From positions 806,001 to 870,000 of the forward strand of contig OY729430.1 of assembly GCA_963422415.1 (NCBI GenBank): a stretch of DNA of 64,000 nt, written 5' to 3'. The notes under the pieces were generated by a model that was not told the DNA's origin, did not search any database, and saw nothing but the letters and a program-made list of their open reading frames with translations. A program made the position numbers and the translations under genes. Positions 44,755 through 55,032 of the stretch are shown piece by piece; the first letter of the stretch is position 1, and each line of letters starts with the position of its first letter. This stretch comes from Bin34 sp963422415. Its GTDB lineage: Bacteria > Chloroflexota > Anaerolineae > Caldilineales > Caldilineaceae.

Positions 44755-45320
44755 GGCAACTCCTTGTCAGTTCAAGGCCGGTGAAAGGCCAAGAGGGGAT
44801 TGCAGACCGGAGCGCCGATCTCGGGCTCAGGACCTCTTCGGCAGCGGATCGAAATCTATGCCAATCGCTGCACTGGCCCTTGCGCGGTTCTTGCCTTGTC
44901 ATGAACGACATGACTTGATCCCGATCGGCACCGATCCGCCGTCCGTGCTTTGCATTCGGCATTCCGGCTTGGCCAAGGCCCAAGATACAGCATGTCTGAA
45001 GCAATGGCAATATGAGGCAAGAGATCAGGTTGATAGTCCTCCGCGCGGACAGCCGCCATTTCAGCCGTCTTGCTCGGTTTCTCTGCAGATGTAGGCCGGG
45101 GATGGAGAGAAGCCATGCTTCGGTTTTCCTGTGGTGTCAAAAAGACAGCATCGGCAGTAAGGAGATTGACTTGGATCGCCAATCCCAGCCAACATTCAGA
45201 CTTCCTGCGAAGCTGATACCGGTCAAAGCGCTCTGTTGCAAATCCAGAACCGGAAGGCATGCTGTTCCGCTGTGCATGTAGCCGATTGATTCTGTGAACC
45301 TCTGCACGCCAGAGCGTGTG
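44755..45320. other. Intergenic region, nothing recognised
   Basis: About 565 bases between the aldo/keto reductase start and the 3' end of the degenerate molybdenum hydroxylase gene. No convincing coding frame. Confidence 0.4.
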
Positions 45321-47658
45321 CTAGGCCGCCTCTGCAAGCATCTTGAGTACTCGCTCTGGACGGAAAGGGTGTCACGGAGGCGCACACCTGCCGCCATGTG
45401 GATGGCGTTGGCGATGGCGGCGGGCACTGGACACATGGCCGTTTCGCCAGCCCCCATGACAGGGTACCCTTCGCGACGGATCAGATTAGGTGTGAATCTG
45501 CGGAGCCGCGGGCAACCGCATGATGGGATATGTGTCCCAGTCCTTGGATGTCACCCCTTGCCGATCGAATGCCACTTCTTCATGCAGAGTCCAGCTGGCG
45601 GCCTGATTCAGGCCGACTTCCAGTTGGGCGCTCAATCCGTCCGGGTTCACGATCTGACCCGCATCTGCGGCGATGAACGCTTCTTGCAGTTGCACTGCAC
45701 CGGTCTTGACATCCACGGACAAAGTCACCCCGATTGCCGCATAGGTCTGTTGATCCTTGTATCTGGCGTAGGAAATGCCCCAGCCCCAGCCGGGGGCGGC
45801 GTGTGCTCGGGCCGCCGCCATCTTTTCGGCCAGCAGCTGGATTACGGCCCGGCCGCGGGCATCGTCCAAGTGGCGCAGCCGGAAGGCAAAGGGATCTTCG
45901 TCCGCCAGAGCGGCCAGTTCATCCATCATCGCTTCAATGGCGAAAATGTTGGGGAAAGCCCCTAGAGAGCGCATGGCAGAGATGCGCAGCAGCTGTTCTG
46001 GCAGGTATTGGACTACAGTGACCTGCTCGGGAATGCGATACTGAGGGGTGCCGTTGCGGTGCAGGCCCATCTGTCGGCCGACGCGGGCTGCGGGCTGATG
46101 CCGTGGCCAAGGATCCTCCAGCTGCCAGGCTGCCAAGAGTGTGGATGTGCCGTCATCCGTCGCATGGGGTCTGCTCGAGTGCGTGTACCCGCGGATCTCC
46201 TGCCGCCAAGTCGCCAAATCTCCCTTCGCATCCAGCGCCGCCGAGACATCCATGAGCATGGCCGTGCCATAAGGCTCATGGATGTACTCGTCTTCCCGGG
46301 TCCACAGCATCCGCACGGGGCGGTCTGGATAGCGTATGGCCAGCAGACAGGCATCCAAGGCTGCATCGTCCGCGCCATTCTGCCCATAGCAGCCAGGGCC
46401 TTCGGCATGGATGCCCCGCAATTTGGCCAAGGGCCATTGCAGGACTTGGGCCAGAGCGTCCCCCAAGGCAAATACCCCTTGGCTGTGGGACCAGACTGTA
46501 AGTTGGCCGCCGTCGTCCAAATGGGCAATCGCACAGGAGGTTCCCAGTGAGGCATGCATCTGATACGGACGGACGAAGCGCTCCCGTGCCTGCAAGGGAT
46601 GCGTCCATTCCTCTTGGGGCGGGACAGGATCTGCAATGGGCACGCCATCCACCACCTGAAAGTCTTGGGACTGTGCCTGGTCCATCGCAGTCTGGAGATG
46701 CTCGGCGCCGGGCAAAGTGTCAGGAGTCTCCCAGGTGCAGGACTCGGACAGCAGGTGCAACGCGGCGTGCGCATTGTCCTCGCGCTGGCTCACTACAGCC
46801 AGAAACTGCCCGTCTTCCACAATGTCGGCAGGTTCCGGCAGGGCTTTCAGGACGGACGGATCGTATCCGGTGCGCTTGGCATCCGCGTATGGACCTCGGA
46901 CCACCCGGGCGTGCAGCATGCGCGGCATGTCCATGTCACGCAGGAAGCTGGAGTGGCCCTAGACCTTGACCTGCTGGCCGCCGGATTCGTGCATGACCAA
47001 GCCAGCCCGAACCGTCAGATCTTCCCACGGCACGTTCCATTCCTCGGCTCCAGCAGCAGAACATGGTGGTGCACTTCAGCAGCTGCCTGCCGCAGTGCTC
47101 CTCCAGAGACTTCCAGAGACAAGCTGCCGGCGGTGGCGCCTTCGTCCGGCGAGCGGGCTGTGTCCGCCGTATGGATGCGCACCTGATCCATGTGCATATC
47201 CAGCTCCTCGGCCACCACCTGAGACAGCGCGGTGACGATGCCTTGGCCCAACTCTACTTTGCCGGTGAAGAAATCCACGGTGCCGTCGTCTTGGCATCGC
47301 ATCCAGTCGTCCAGGTCGGGGTGTCTCTGGAGCGACTGGGGCAACGGCCGCGGCGAGGAACCTGGGCCCGAGGCGGAGGGCTCCTTGGGTGCGATCACCT
47401 CGTATACAGGACGGCCCGGGATCTGGCGGGCAGCTCTTTGGACGGCCCGCACGATGCGCGGATACACGCCGCAGCGATAGAGATTGCGCTGCAGAGCCGC
47501 GTGAATGTCAGCTAGAGACGGGCTAGGATTCTGATTCAGCAGCGCGGATCCGGCCATGAGCATCCCGACTACGCAGTATCCGCACTGAATCGCCTGCTCC
47601 TTGACGAAGGCCTCCTGCAACGGACTGATCTGCCGCTCCAGCTCCGCAATGTAAACCA
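45321..47658 (-). pseudogene. Degenerate molybdenum hydroxylase (fused FeS + molybdopterin subunit), paralogue of the 61-64 kb gene
   Basis: This is a broken copy of the intact gene at 61152-63848. Visible damage: the first [2Fe-2S] domain is missing; the second cluster has NLYRCG where the intact copy has NLCRCG, losing a cysteine ligand; a stop plus a deletion of about 60 residues falls at about 46935-47015; a one-base insertion lies near 45485 (after PQIHT); and a further shift occurs near the C-terminus, where a third frame gives PFRPERVLKMLAEAA and stops at 45321. The remaining frames (47015-47842 and 45486-46934) are otherwise closely similar to the intact enzyme, so inactivation looks fairly recent. 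Confidence 0.93.
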
Positions 47659-47990
47659 CGTCTTCATGCGGGTCGAAGTAAATGGTGTCCGGTTTGGCCA
47701 GATCCTGCCACTGGGTCAGGAAGTTGCCTTCCAGATCTTCGATCTGGATGCGGCGATTTTCGCGATCGCAAACCCAGACCCGTTCGTACCGATCGATGCG
47801 GACGCAGTGGGACAGAGAAAACTGGCCGGCTGATCCCCCCAAGCGCCCCAGGAGTGCAGGAGCTCCCCGGTGCTAGAATAACGATGCACCCGTGCATTGC
47901 CGTACCCGTCCGAGATGTACAGATCCCCGTTGGGAGCGATGTCCAGATCCGTGTCTGGCCTACAGCGAGCAGATCTGAGGCCCCTTTGTC
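47640..47990 (-). pseudogene. Truncated NHL-type beta-propeller gene fused to the dead hydroxylase
   Basis: Reading the minus strand from about 47990, one frame gives NHL-propeller sequence (PDTDLDIAPNGDLYISDGYG, then NARVHRYSSTGELLHSWGAWG). After a frameshift near 47835 the next frame continues FSLSHCVRIDRYERVWVCD, RENRRIQIEDLEGNFLTQW and DPHEDVVYIAELE, then runs directly into hydroxylase sequence (SPLQEAFVKEQAIQCGYC). The intact locus at the right edge has the same order, with the propeller gene just upstream of the hydroxylase. A deletion therefore removed the propeller's end and the hydroxylase's start, fusing the two remnants. Confidence 0.85.
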
Positions 47991-48963
47991 AGCCCAAGGT
48001 GTGTGCAGAACGCCCAATCGGGATTGGAGCCGATGGGACAGCAACGGTTTGGGTTGAATGGGAGTTGCACTTCCCGGTGCCGGCAGGACAAACAGGATGA
48101 ATCAAGGCTGCGTTTTTTCGCTCGTCAGAAGTCTCGCAAGCGTACCGGAACGCGCGGCGAATGGACCGACGGCAAGGCTCAAGACAGGGCTGCCGCGGCC
48201 TAGCCTTCTTTTCCAGTCAGATTCAAGGGCCAAGTTCTGCCGGAGCCTGGAAAATTTCATGTGCGCGAACACGCGGAAACACTGACTCGCTATGGAGACC
48301 GCGCTGAAAAATCTCGCTTGGCTGGCTGCATCCCCAGTCCAAGTCAGCCGGGAAGTGAGCATCGCGGGGATTCCCGGTCTTTTCTTTGTATCCACACGGC
48401 ACCACTGGCGCCTTGGAGGATGCTCGTTAACATCCACATCAACTGCGCACATCTGAGATCCGAATCTGGACTGCTGCCTTCTGCAGCTGTTGCTGCGGCT
48501 GAACTGGATTGGTTCCTGATCACCCCGCCGGAGGAAAGGTTTTCGCAATGTCCTGCACGGCAGGGTGGTCGCTCAGGAACAGGCCCCTGCTTAGTCAGTG
48601 TCAATGCCGAACCGGAGATTTCGTTGTACCATTTCCGGGATATGCGCTGCATTCAGATGGGAGGGAATGCAACCTGTTTCGCGGCAAGTTTCTCCCGCTG
48701 TCTCAGACCTGTCCTCGATCTGGGCCCCCACTGCCGATTGCCCTTCCCCCTGCCAAGGGCTCGGCCGTATCGGGCACAGCCCCTTCCTGCTATTCTGTGC
48801 CGCTGTCGGCGTCTTCTCTTCTGCGGATCGGTTTCCTGGTCTGCTTGGCGCGGACGCAGACCCGTCCCCGCGGAACCCATAGCCGGATCCGGTACGAGGT
48901 CTCTCCTTGCCGCCAAACCGGGTAGGGGCGACAGAGCCAGCAGGATCCGACGCGGCACTGGGC
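47991..48963. other. Gene-poor region
   Basis: About 970 bases with overlapping short frames in all registers but no recognisable protein. It lies between the decayed propeller remnant and the end of the first leucine-rich-repeat gene, and may be the eroded upstream part of the decayed locus. Confidence 0.4.
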
Positions 48964-51432
48964 TCAGTCGGCACAGAACGGCAGAGGCGCCGCTGTCTCG
49001 GTCTGATAGATTCTGATTTTTTGGCCTCGCCAGCCTGCAGGTAGACAACCCGTCAATGGGTTGCCGCTCAGATCCAGATCCTGCAGGGCGATGAGCTGGG
49101 CCAGTTCCGGCGGGATCTCCCCCGCCAACTGATTGTAACTCAGATCCAGCCGTTGCAGCTGTGCGAGCTGGGCCAGCTCCGGCGGCAGGGCCGTCAGCCG
49201 GTTGCCGCTCAGATCCAGCGTAGTCAAGCGATCCTGATGGGCCAGATCCTGCAGCTGTGCGAGTTGGGCTAGCTCCGGCGGCAGGGCCGTCAGCCGGTTG
49301 CCGCTCAGATCCAGATCCTGCAGGGCGATGAGCTGGGCCAGTTCCGGCGGCAGGGCCGTCAACCGGTTGCCGCTCAGATCCAGTGCGGTCAAGCGGGTAA
49401 GCTGGGCCAGCTCCGGCGGCAGGGCCGTCAGCCGGTTGCCGCTCAGATCCAGTGCGGTCAAGCGGGTAAGCTGGACCAACTCCGGCGGCAGGACCGTTAG
49501 CTGGTTGCCGCTCAGATCCAGATCCCGCAGGGCGATGAGCTGGGCCAGCTCCGGCGGCAAGGCTGTCAGTCGATTGCCGCTCAGATCCAGTGCAGTCAAG
49601 CGGGTAAGCTGGGCCAGCTCCGGCGGCAGGGCCGTCAGCCGGTTACCGCTCAGATCCAGTGCGGTCAAGCGGGTAAGCTGGGCCAGCTCCGGCGGCAGCG
49701 CAGTCAACTGGTTGTCATGCAGATCCAGTGCGGTCAAGCGGGTAAGCTGGGCCAGCTCCGGCGGCAGGGCCGTCAGCCGGTTACCGCTCAGATCCAGTAC
49801 GTGCAGCTGAGCCAACTGGGCCAGCTCCGGCGGCAGCGCAGTCAACTGGTTGTCATGCAGATCCAGCCGCCGCAGCCTCTCCAGCTGAGCCAGTGCAGGT
49901 GGAATCTCCGTCAACCGGTTGCCGCTCAGATCCAGTGTGGTCAAGCGAGTGATCTGGCCCAGCGCGGACGGCAACGCAGTCAACTGGTTGTCATGCAGAT
50001 CCAGCCGCAGCAGCCTCTCCAGCTGGCCCAGCGCGGACGGCAACGCAGTCAACTGGTTGCCATGCAGATCCAGCCACAGCAGCCTCTCCAACTGGGCCAG
50101 TGCGGGTGGGATCTCAGTCAGCCGGTTGCCGCTCAGATCCAGTGCGGCCAAGTGAACCAGCTGGGCCAGTGCGGGTGGGATCTCAGTCAGCCGGTTGCCG
50201 GTCAGGTCCAGATCCCGCAGGACGATGAGCTGGGCCAGCGCGGGCGGCAGGGCTGTCAGTTGGTTGTCATGCAGATCCAGCCGCTCTAGCCTCTCCAGCT
50301 GGGCCAGTGCGGGTGGGATCTCAGTCAGCCGGTTGCCGCTCAGATCCAGTGTGGTCAAGCGGGTGAGCTGGCCCAGTGCGGGCGGGATCTCCGTCAGTTG
50401 GTTGTCATGCAGATCCAGCCACTCTAGCCTCTCCAGCTGGGCCAGTGCGAGTGGGATCTCAGTCAGCCGGTTGCCGCTCAGATCCAGTGTGGTCAAGCGG
50501 GTGAGCTGGCCCAGCGCGGGCGGGATCTCCGTCAATTGGCTGTCATTCAGACTCAGCCACTGCAGCTGTGCGAGCTGGCCCAACTCGGGCGGGATCTTCG
50601 TCAACTGGCTGTCATTCAGACTCAGCCGCTGCAGCTGGGTGAGCTGGCCCAACTCGGGCGGGATTTCCCCCGTCAGCCGGTTGCCGCTCAAACCCAGACC
50701 TTCCAGCTGCTCCAGCTGGCCCAGTTCGGGCGGAATCTCCGTCAATGCACTCTCCCCCATCCAAGGAATATCCGGCAGATACAATTCGGTCACCCGCGCT
50801 GCCAAGTCCAAGGATATCCTCTTTACGACCGGATGCTTCCACACTTGGCCGGGCCAGGTCTCTTCCAGGATCTCCATCACCGCGTGGTCGTTGGCGGCCG
50901 GGGTGGTGCCCCAAAGCGTGGTCAGAGCGTAGGACAGATAGCCCACCCCGTCCAAGCCAGGGTCGTTCACGTAGCGGACTCTCCCGTCCGGATCTACCTG
51001 CAGGCGGAAGCGGACTCGGCCGGGCCGGGCCGGATCCGGGGCCCCATCCGACAGCATCGGCTGCCCCTCCGCCTGCCGAATCACGGGGAAGGGTGGGCGG
51101 AAGGCCGGCGGCAGCGTGAATAGGGGTGGCTGCGGCTGCTGCCGCGCCCAGTGCTGCACGGGGGAGCGGGTGGTGGCCAAGGTGGCCTTCACGCAGGCGA
51201 TGCCGGCGTGCTGCAGGGCGTAGCGGCCGGCGTGATGTTCGGTCAGGTTGGCGTAGACTCCCTCCACCGGATCGCGGCCGCTGTCCTCCGAACAGACATC
51301 CATGCGGACAAAGGCCGACGGGAGGGTGCCAGAGGCTTGGACTGGCCGGGCGGCGGTCAGCAGCAGTGCCCCCAGCGCCAGCGTCTGCACGGCGGCGCGT
51401 GCCACCCGCACGGAAACGAAACGGACAGACAT
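48964..51432 (-). CDS. Secreted leucine-rich-repeat protein (about 24 repeats)
   Basis: An 822-residue exported protein. Signal peptide MSVRFVSVRVARAAVQTLAL to VQASG; a unique N-terminal domain of about 200 residues (EGVYANLTEHHAGRYALQH, SPVQHWARQQPQPP, FRLQVDPDGRVRYVNDPGLD); then about 24 leucine-rich repeats of 23 residues with consensus LTxLDLSGNRLTALPPELAQ; then a short cap GNPLTGCLPAGWRGQKIRIY ending in PFCAD, whose paired cysteines may form a disulfide. One repeat (AQLQDLAHQDRLTTLDLSG) is longer than the rest. AGGAG precedes the ATG. It is a tandem paralogue of the next gene. Probable role: adhesion or protein binding at the cell surface. Confidence 0.9.
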   Translation of the reverse strand: MSVRFVSVRVARAAVQTLALGALLLTAARPVQASGTLPSAFVRMDVCSEDSGRDPVEGVYANLTEHHAGRYALQHAGIACVKATLATTRSPVQHWARQQPQPPLFTLPPAFRPPFPVIRQAEGQPMLSDGAPDPARPGRVRFRLQVDPDGRVRYVNDPGLDGVGYLSYALTTLWGTTPAANDHAVMEILEETWPGQVWKHPVVKRISLDLAARVTELYLPDIPWMGESALTEIPPELGQLEQLEGLGLSGNRLTGEIPPELGQLTQLQRLSLNDSQLTKIPPELGQLAQLQWLSLNDSQLTEIPPALGQLTRLTTLDLSGNRLTEIPLALAQLERLEWLDLHDNQLTEIPPALGQLTRLTTLDLSGNRLTEIPPALAQLERLERLDLHDNQLTALPPALAQLIVLRDLDLTGNRLTEIPPALAQLVHLAALDLSGNRLTEIPPALAQLERLLWLDLHGNQLTALPSALGQLERLLRLDLHDNQLTALPSALGQITRLTTLDLSGNRLTEIPPALAQLERLRRLDLHDNQLTALPPELAQLAQLHVLDLSGNRLTALPPELAQLTRLTALDLHDNQLTALPPELAQLTRLTALDLSGNRLTALPPELAQLTRLTALDLSGNRLTALPPELAQLIALRDLDLSGNQLTVLPPELVQLTRLTALDLSGNRLTALPPELAQLTRLTALDLSGNRLTALPPELAQLIALQDLDLSGNRLTALPPELAQLAQLQDLAHQDRLTTLDLSGNRLTALPPELAQLAQLQRLDLSYNQLAGEIPPELAQLIALQDLDLSGNPLTGCLPAGWRGQKIRIYQTETAAPLPFCAD
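49080..50760 (-). repeat. 69-bp tandem repeat array encoding the leucine-rich repeats
   Basis: About 24 units of 69 bp in register with the coding frame; several neighbouring units are identical or nearly so over most of their length (for example around 49380-49760), indicating recent expansion by unequal recombination or slippage. The reverse strand stays open across the array, giving long spurious antisense frames. Confidence 0.9.
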
Positions 51433-51615
51433 GCGGCGGCTCCTTCAGGGGTCAGGGGCCCAAGCAAGACCCCGACCCATTGTGCCACAGGGCCGCCGGC
51501 CTCTTGTGAGCAGTCCGGGATATCGGCTTGCCATGCGACAGACCTGCACGGACGGATCAGTACCAGGGCGGGCCTGCAGGCCAAGGGGTCTCTCCGGTGC
51601 CCGGCGGCGCTGGGC

Positions 51616-53277
51616 TCAGTTGGCACAGAACGGCACAGGCGCCAACAGAAGAGGCCCCGCTGTCTTGGTCTGATAGATTCTGATTTTTTGGCCTCGCCAG
51701 TCTGCGGGCAGACAGCCCGTCAACGGGTTGCCCTCCAGATACACAGCGACCGGCTTACGCTGGGTCAGTTCAAGCGGCAGGATCGTCAACCGGCTGTCAT
51801 TCAGAACCAGCTTGGTCGAGCGGGCCAGCTGGCTCAGCTCCGGCGGCAATGCCGTCAGCCGATTGTGCCCCAGATGCAGATATCTCAGCCGTGAGCCCTG
51901 GGCCAACGCGGGCGAGATCTCCGTCAGCCGGTTGTGAGACAGAAACAAAAACTCCAGCCGCTGCAGCTGGCTCAGCTCCGGCGGCAGGGCCGTCAACTGG
52001 TTGTGGCTCAGATCCAGCTGCTGCAGCTGTGCGAGCTGGGCCAGCTCCGGCGGCAGGGCCGTCAACTGGTTGTGGCTTAGATCCAGCCGCTGCAGCTGTG
52101 CGAGCTGGGCCAGATCCGACGGCAGGGCCGTCAACTGGTTGTGGCTCAGATCCAGCCGCTGCAGCTGGCTCAGCTCCGGCGGCAGGGTTGTCAGCCGGTT
52201 GTGAGACAGAAACAAAAACTCCAGTCGCTGCAGCTGGTCCAGCTCCGGCGGGAGGGCCATCAACTGATTGTGGCTTAGATCCAGATTTTGCAGCTGACCC
52301 AGCTGGCCCAGCTTCGGCGGGAGGGCTATCAACTGATTGTGGCTTAGATCCAGATTTTGCAGCTGACCCAGCTGACCCAGCTCCGGCGGGAGGGCCGTCA
52401 GCCGGTTGTAATACAGACTCAGCCGCTGCAGCTGTGCGAGCTGGCCTAGCTCCGGCGGGATCTTCCCCGTCAACTGGTTGTAACTCAGATCCAGCCGCTG
52501 CAGCTGTGCGAGCTGGCCCAGCTCCGGCGGGATCTTCCCCGTCAACTGGTTGTAACTCAGATCCAGCCACTGCAGCTGTGCGAGCTGGCCCAGCTCCGGC
52601 GGGATCTCCTCTGTCCCTTCACTCCACCAGAGTGCCAATGTATCCCCGCGCAGATGCAATCCAGTCACCCGCTCGGCCGAATCCAAGTATATCCTGCCGA
52701 CCGGATGCAGCCACATTTGGTCGGGCCAGGTCGCTTTCAGGATCCCCACCACCGCGTGGTCGTTGGCGGCCGGGGTGGTACCCCAAAGCGTGGTCAGGGC
52801 GTAGGCCAAGTAGCTCACCCCATCTAGGCCGGAGTCGTCCAGGTAGCGCACCGTCCCGTCCGGCTCCGCCTGCAGGCGGAAGCGCACCGTCCCGGGCCGG
52901 GCCGGATCTGGGGTCCCGTCCGACAGCACCGGCTGCCCTGTTGCCTGCCGGATCACAGGGAAGGGGGGCCGGAATTCGGGCGGCAGCGTGAACAGCGGCT
53001 GCGGCTGCTGTCGCGCCCAGTGCTGCACAGGGGAGCGGGCAGTGGCCAAGGTGGCCCTCACGCAGGCGGAGCCGGTGTGCTGCAGGGTGTAGCGGCCGGC
53101 GTGATGTTCGGCCAAGTTGGCGTAGACCCCCTCCGCCGGGGCGCGGCCGACCTCTTCCCAGCAGCCTGCCATACGGACAAAGACCTCCGGGGTGGCGGCG
53201 GCCTGGAGCGGCCGGGCGGCAGTCAGCAGCAGCACGGCGGCAACTGCCACCGGCACGGAAACGGAAAGGACAGACAT
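51616..53277 (-). CDS. Secreted leucine-rich-repeat protein (about 13 repeats), paralogue
   Basis: A 553-residue paralogue of the preceding gene. Signal peptide MSVLSVSVPVAVAAVLLLTA to LQAAA; the same N-terminal domain (EGVYANLAEHHAGRYTLQH, LTTLWGTTPAANDHAV shared almost word for word); about 13 leucine-rich repeats with SHNQLTALPPELAQLAQLQ-type units; and the same cap GNPLTGCLPADWRGQKIRIY ending VPFCAN. The ATG at 53277 with AGGAG upstream is preferred over an ATG 17 codons earlier. It lies 184 bases upstream of its paralogue on the same strand and is divergent from the M23 peptidase. The repeats have diverged more from each other than in the sister protein. Confidence 0.9.
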   Translation of the reverse strand: MSVLSVSVPVAVAAVLLLTAARPLQAAATPEVFVRMAGCWEEVGRAPAEGVYANLAEHHAGRYTLQHTGSACVRATLATARSPVQHWARQQPQPLFTLPPEFRPPFPVIRQATGQPVLSDGTPDPARPGTVRFRLQAEPDGTVRYLDDSGLDGVSYLAYALTTLWGTTPAANDHAVVGILKATWPDQMWLHPVGRIYLDSAERVTGLHLRGDTLALWWSEGTEEIPPELGQLAQLQWLDLSYNQLTGKIPPELGQLAQLQRLDLSYNQLTGKIPPELGQLAQLQRLSLYYNRLTALPPELGQLGQLQNLDLSHNQLIALPPKLGQLGQLQNLDLSHNQLMALPPELDQLQRLEFLFLSHNRLTTLPPELSQLQRLDLSHNQLTALPSDLAQLAQLQRLDLSHNQLTALPPELAQLAQLQQLDLSHNQLTALPPELSQLQRLEFLFLSHNRLTEISPALAQGSRLRYLHLGHNRLTALPPELSQLARSTKLVLNDSRLTILPLELTQRKPVAVYLEGNPLTGCLPADWRGQKIRIYQTKTAGPLLLAPVPFCAN

Positions 53278-53345
53278 GTGGCGGCTCCTACCGGTGCCAG
53301 AGGCTCGGGGCCGAGCCGCCTGCATCATACTTCAGACTCGCTACG

Positions 53346-53359
53346 CCGCGTATACGCGG
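53346..53359. promoter_or_regulatory. 14-bp palindrome in a divergent promoter region
   Basis: CCGCGTATACGCGG is a perfect palindrome lying between the divergent LRR gene (start 53277) and M23 peptidase gene (start 53479), with a related CCGCTACGCGG just after it. It could bind a dimeric regulator; this is inference from position. Confidence 0.35.
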
Positions 53360-53478
53360 CCGCTACGCGGCGGGTATGGCCAAGCGCTGCACACGATGGC
53401 AGATTGTATGCAGTTCCCGCCCACCGGGATCCACCGTTCATGCAGGCCCCCAATGCGCCTGCTAGGAGAGTTTCCCTC

Positions 53479-55032
53479 ATGACCGTTACCGGTACCCACC
53501 ACGGCCTGAGCGTTTTGACCGCAGCCCCTCCCGCGCAGCGGCTGCTCAGACCCGTTGCAGAGCCTGTCTCCAACTGCTTCAATGACGCCACCTCCGGGGA
53601 TAAATATGCCCATTCGTCCGGTCACGAGGGCATCGACTTCGAGTGCGTCGTAGGCACGGAAGTGAAAGCCATGTACGGCGGGGAGGTGATCGAAATGAGC
53701 AAAAACAATAACTCTCTCTATGGTCTGTACGTAAAAATCCAGTCCTATACGAATGCGGAGCACAGCTCCGGTTTCGAGCATCTGTATGCGCACCTGAACT
53801 CCGTGTCCGTGAAATGTGGCGGTATAGTAGCCAAGGGTACCGTGATAGGCCTGTCTGGTGACACAGGCACGAAGGATCCCCATCTGCATGTACATCTCCA
53901 ACCCTTCGATGCGAACGGCAATGAGCCCTGCCCTTGGGAGCATGATCCCCCTCGTGACTACAATCGCTCGAACAGTGTGATTTCTCCTGTGGCCACCCAT
54001 ATCTCCGGCTGCGTGAATTTCGCCTGTTTTCTGCCTCCTGACGATGCGCTGCCAGACATTGCCGAACACGGCAAGCTGCTGAGTGCCCGAGATGCCCATG
54101 CCTGTATCCCGGTATACTGGGAAATTGTATCGCGCGACGATGACGATAAGGGTACGTTGTTGTCTGAAACCGATTTGGCTGACGAAAGCAACCGTGCAGG
54201 GACCATCAATGGCTCCGGGATCGGCTGCTACGCCATCCAGGAAACGAAAGAGCTTGGCGGATCCACCTGGCACCGGATCCAGTTCACTACAGAAGAGAAT
54301 GGCTGGGTACCGGACACAGGGAAAGTCGGCGTAAATAGACACTGTCCAGACCGGAAATTCAACGAGGTGGGTCCAGTGGTGTGGGTCCAGGTGCAGGACA
54401 GCTCCGCACCCGTGCCACCGGCGCAGGAGATCGTGCCTCGGGTGTCCGGTGCGGGTGTCAACGTGCGCTCGGCCCCCTTCATCCCCGCTGACTCCTCATC
54501 GAACGTGCAGGGTCCGCTGACGGCCGGTGCAAGCTACCGCGTGCAGGGAACCAATCGGGCGTTTGACTGTGCGCCGCTGCCGACCACTAGGCAATACAGT
54601 GATGCAGAGCGCTGGTGGCAGATCGACTGGAACGGTACCCAAGGCTGGGTGCGCAGCGACGTGGTGCAGGAGCACTGCGTGACCCGCCGTGTCCCCCTGA
54701 CCTGGCCTCCCGCGCCTACGGCGCTGAAGTACGATTTGGTCACCCCCGACCGACTGGTGCTGGGCTGGCAGGCGCCGAAGGTGGCCGGGATCACGGGCTA
54801 CCAGATCTGGAGCCACCATGTACCGGCGCCGCTCGTGATCGCAGTGCATGACACCGGCAGTACCGAGCCCGCTTGGACGATCTATGGCCCGTTGCCCTTC
54901 CGTATGTATTACCAGGTGGCGACACGCACCGCCCACGGCGTGGGCCCACTCTCGGCGCTGCTGACGGTGGTGCCGCCCGCCATAGAGGCCCCGGCCCCTG
55001 GTCCAATCCTGAACCCAACGGCCACGTCCTGA
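53479..55032 (+). CDS. M23-family peptidase with SH3-like and fibronectin III-like domains
   Basis: A 517-residue protein with a LytM/M23 metallopeptidase domain at about 30-150. Zinc ligands and base are intact: His49 and Asp53 in GHEGIDFE, and His135/His137/His139 in PHLHVHL. SH3-like segments follow (GCYAIQETKELGGSTWHRIQ, GAGVNVRSAPF and QIDWNGTQGWVRSDVVQ), then a fibronectin III-like domain (PPAPTALKYDLVTPDRLVLG onward). Such enzymes cut peptidoglycan cross-links or other glycine-rich peptides. The ATG at 53479 has AGGAG ten bases upstream, yet no signal peptide is seen at this start or at ATG 53440. Divergent from the LRR pair. Confidence 0.88.
   Translation: MTVTGTHHGLSVLTAAPPAQRLLRPVAEPVSNCFNDATSGDKYAHSSGHEGIDFECVVGTEVKAMYGGEVIEMSKNNNSLYGLYVKIQSYTNAEHSSGFEHLYAHLNSVSVKCGGIVAKGTVIGLSGDTGTKDPHLHVHLQPFDANGNEPCPWEHDPPRDYNRSNSVISPVATHISGCVNFACFLPPDDALPDIAEHGKLLSARDAHACIPVYWEIVSRDDDDKGTLLSETDLADESNRAGTINGSGIGCYAIQETKELGGSTWHRIQFTTEENGWVPDTGKVGVNRHCPDRKFNEVGPVVWVQVQDSSAPVPPAQEIVPRVSGAGVNVRSAPFIPADSSSNVQGPLTAGASYRVQGTNRAFDCAPLPTTRQYSDAERWWQIDWNGTQGWVRSDVVQEHCVTRRVPLTWPPAPTALKYDLVTPDRLVLGWQAPKVAGITGYQIWSHHVPAPLVIAVHDTGSTEPAWTIYGPLPFRMYYQVATRTAHGVGPLSALLTVVPPAIEAPAPGPILNPTATS

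Noticed and set aside
49298..50932. Long plus-strand frames rich in Ser/Gln across the LRR arrays
   Set aside because: Shadow frames of the 69-bp repeats on the minus strand; low-complexity and without a start context.
48964..53277. Tandem 69-bp units considered as a CRISPR array
   Set aside because: Units are contiguous, in frame, with no unique spacers, and encode leucine-rich repeats.
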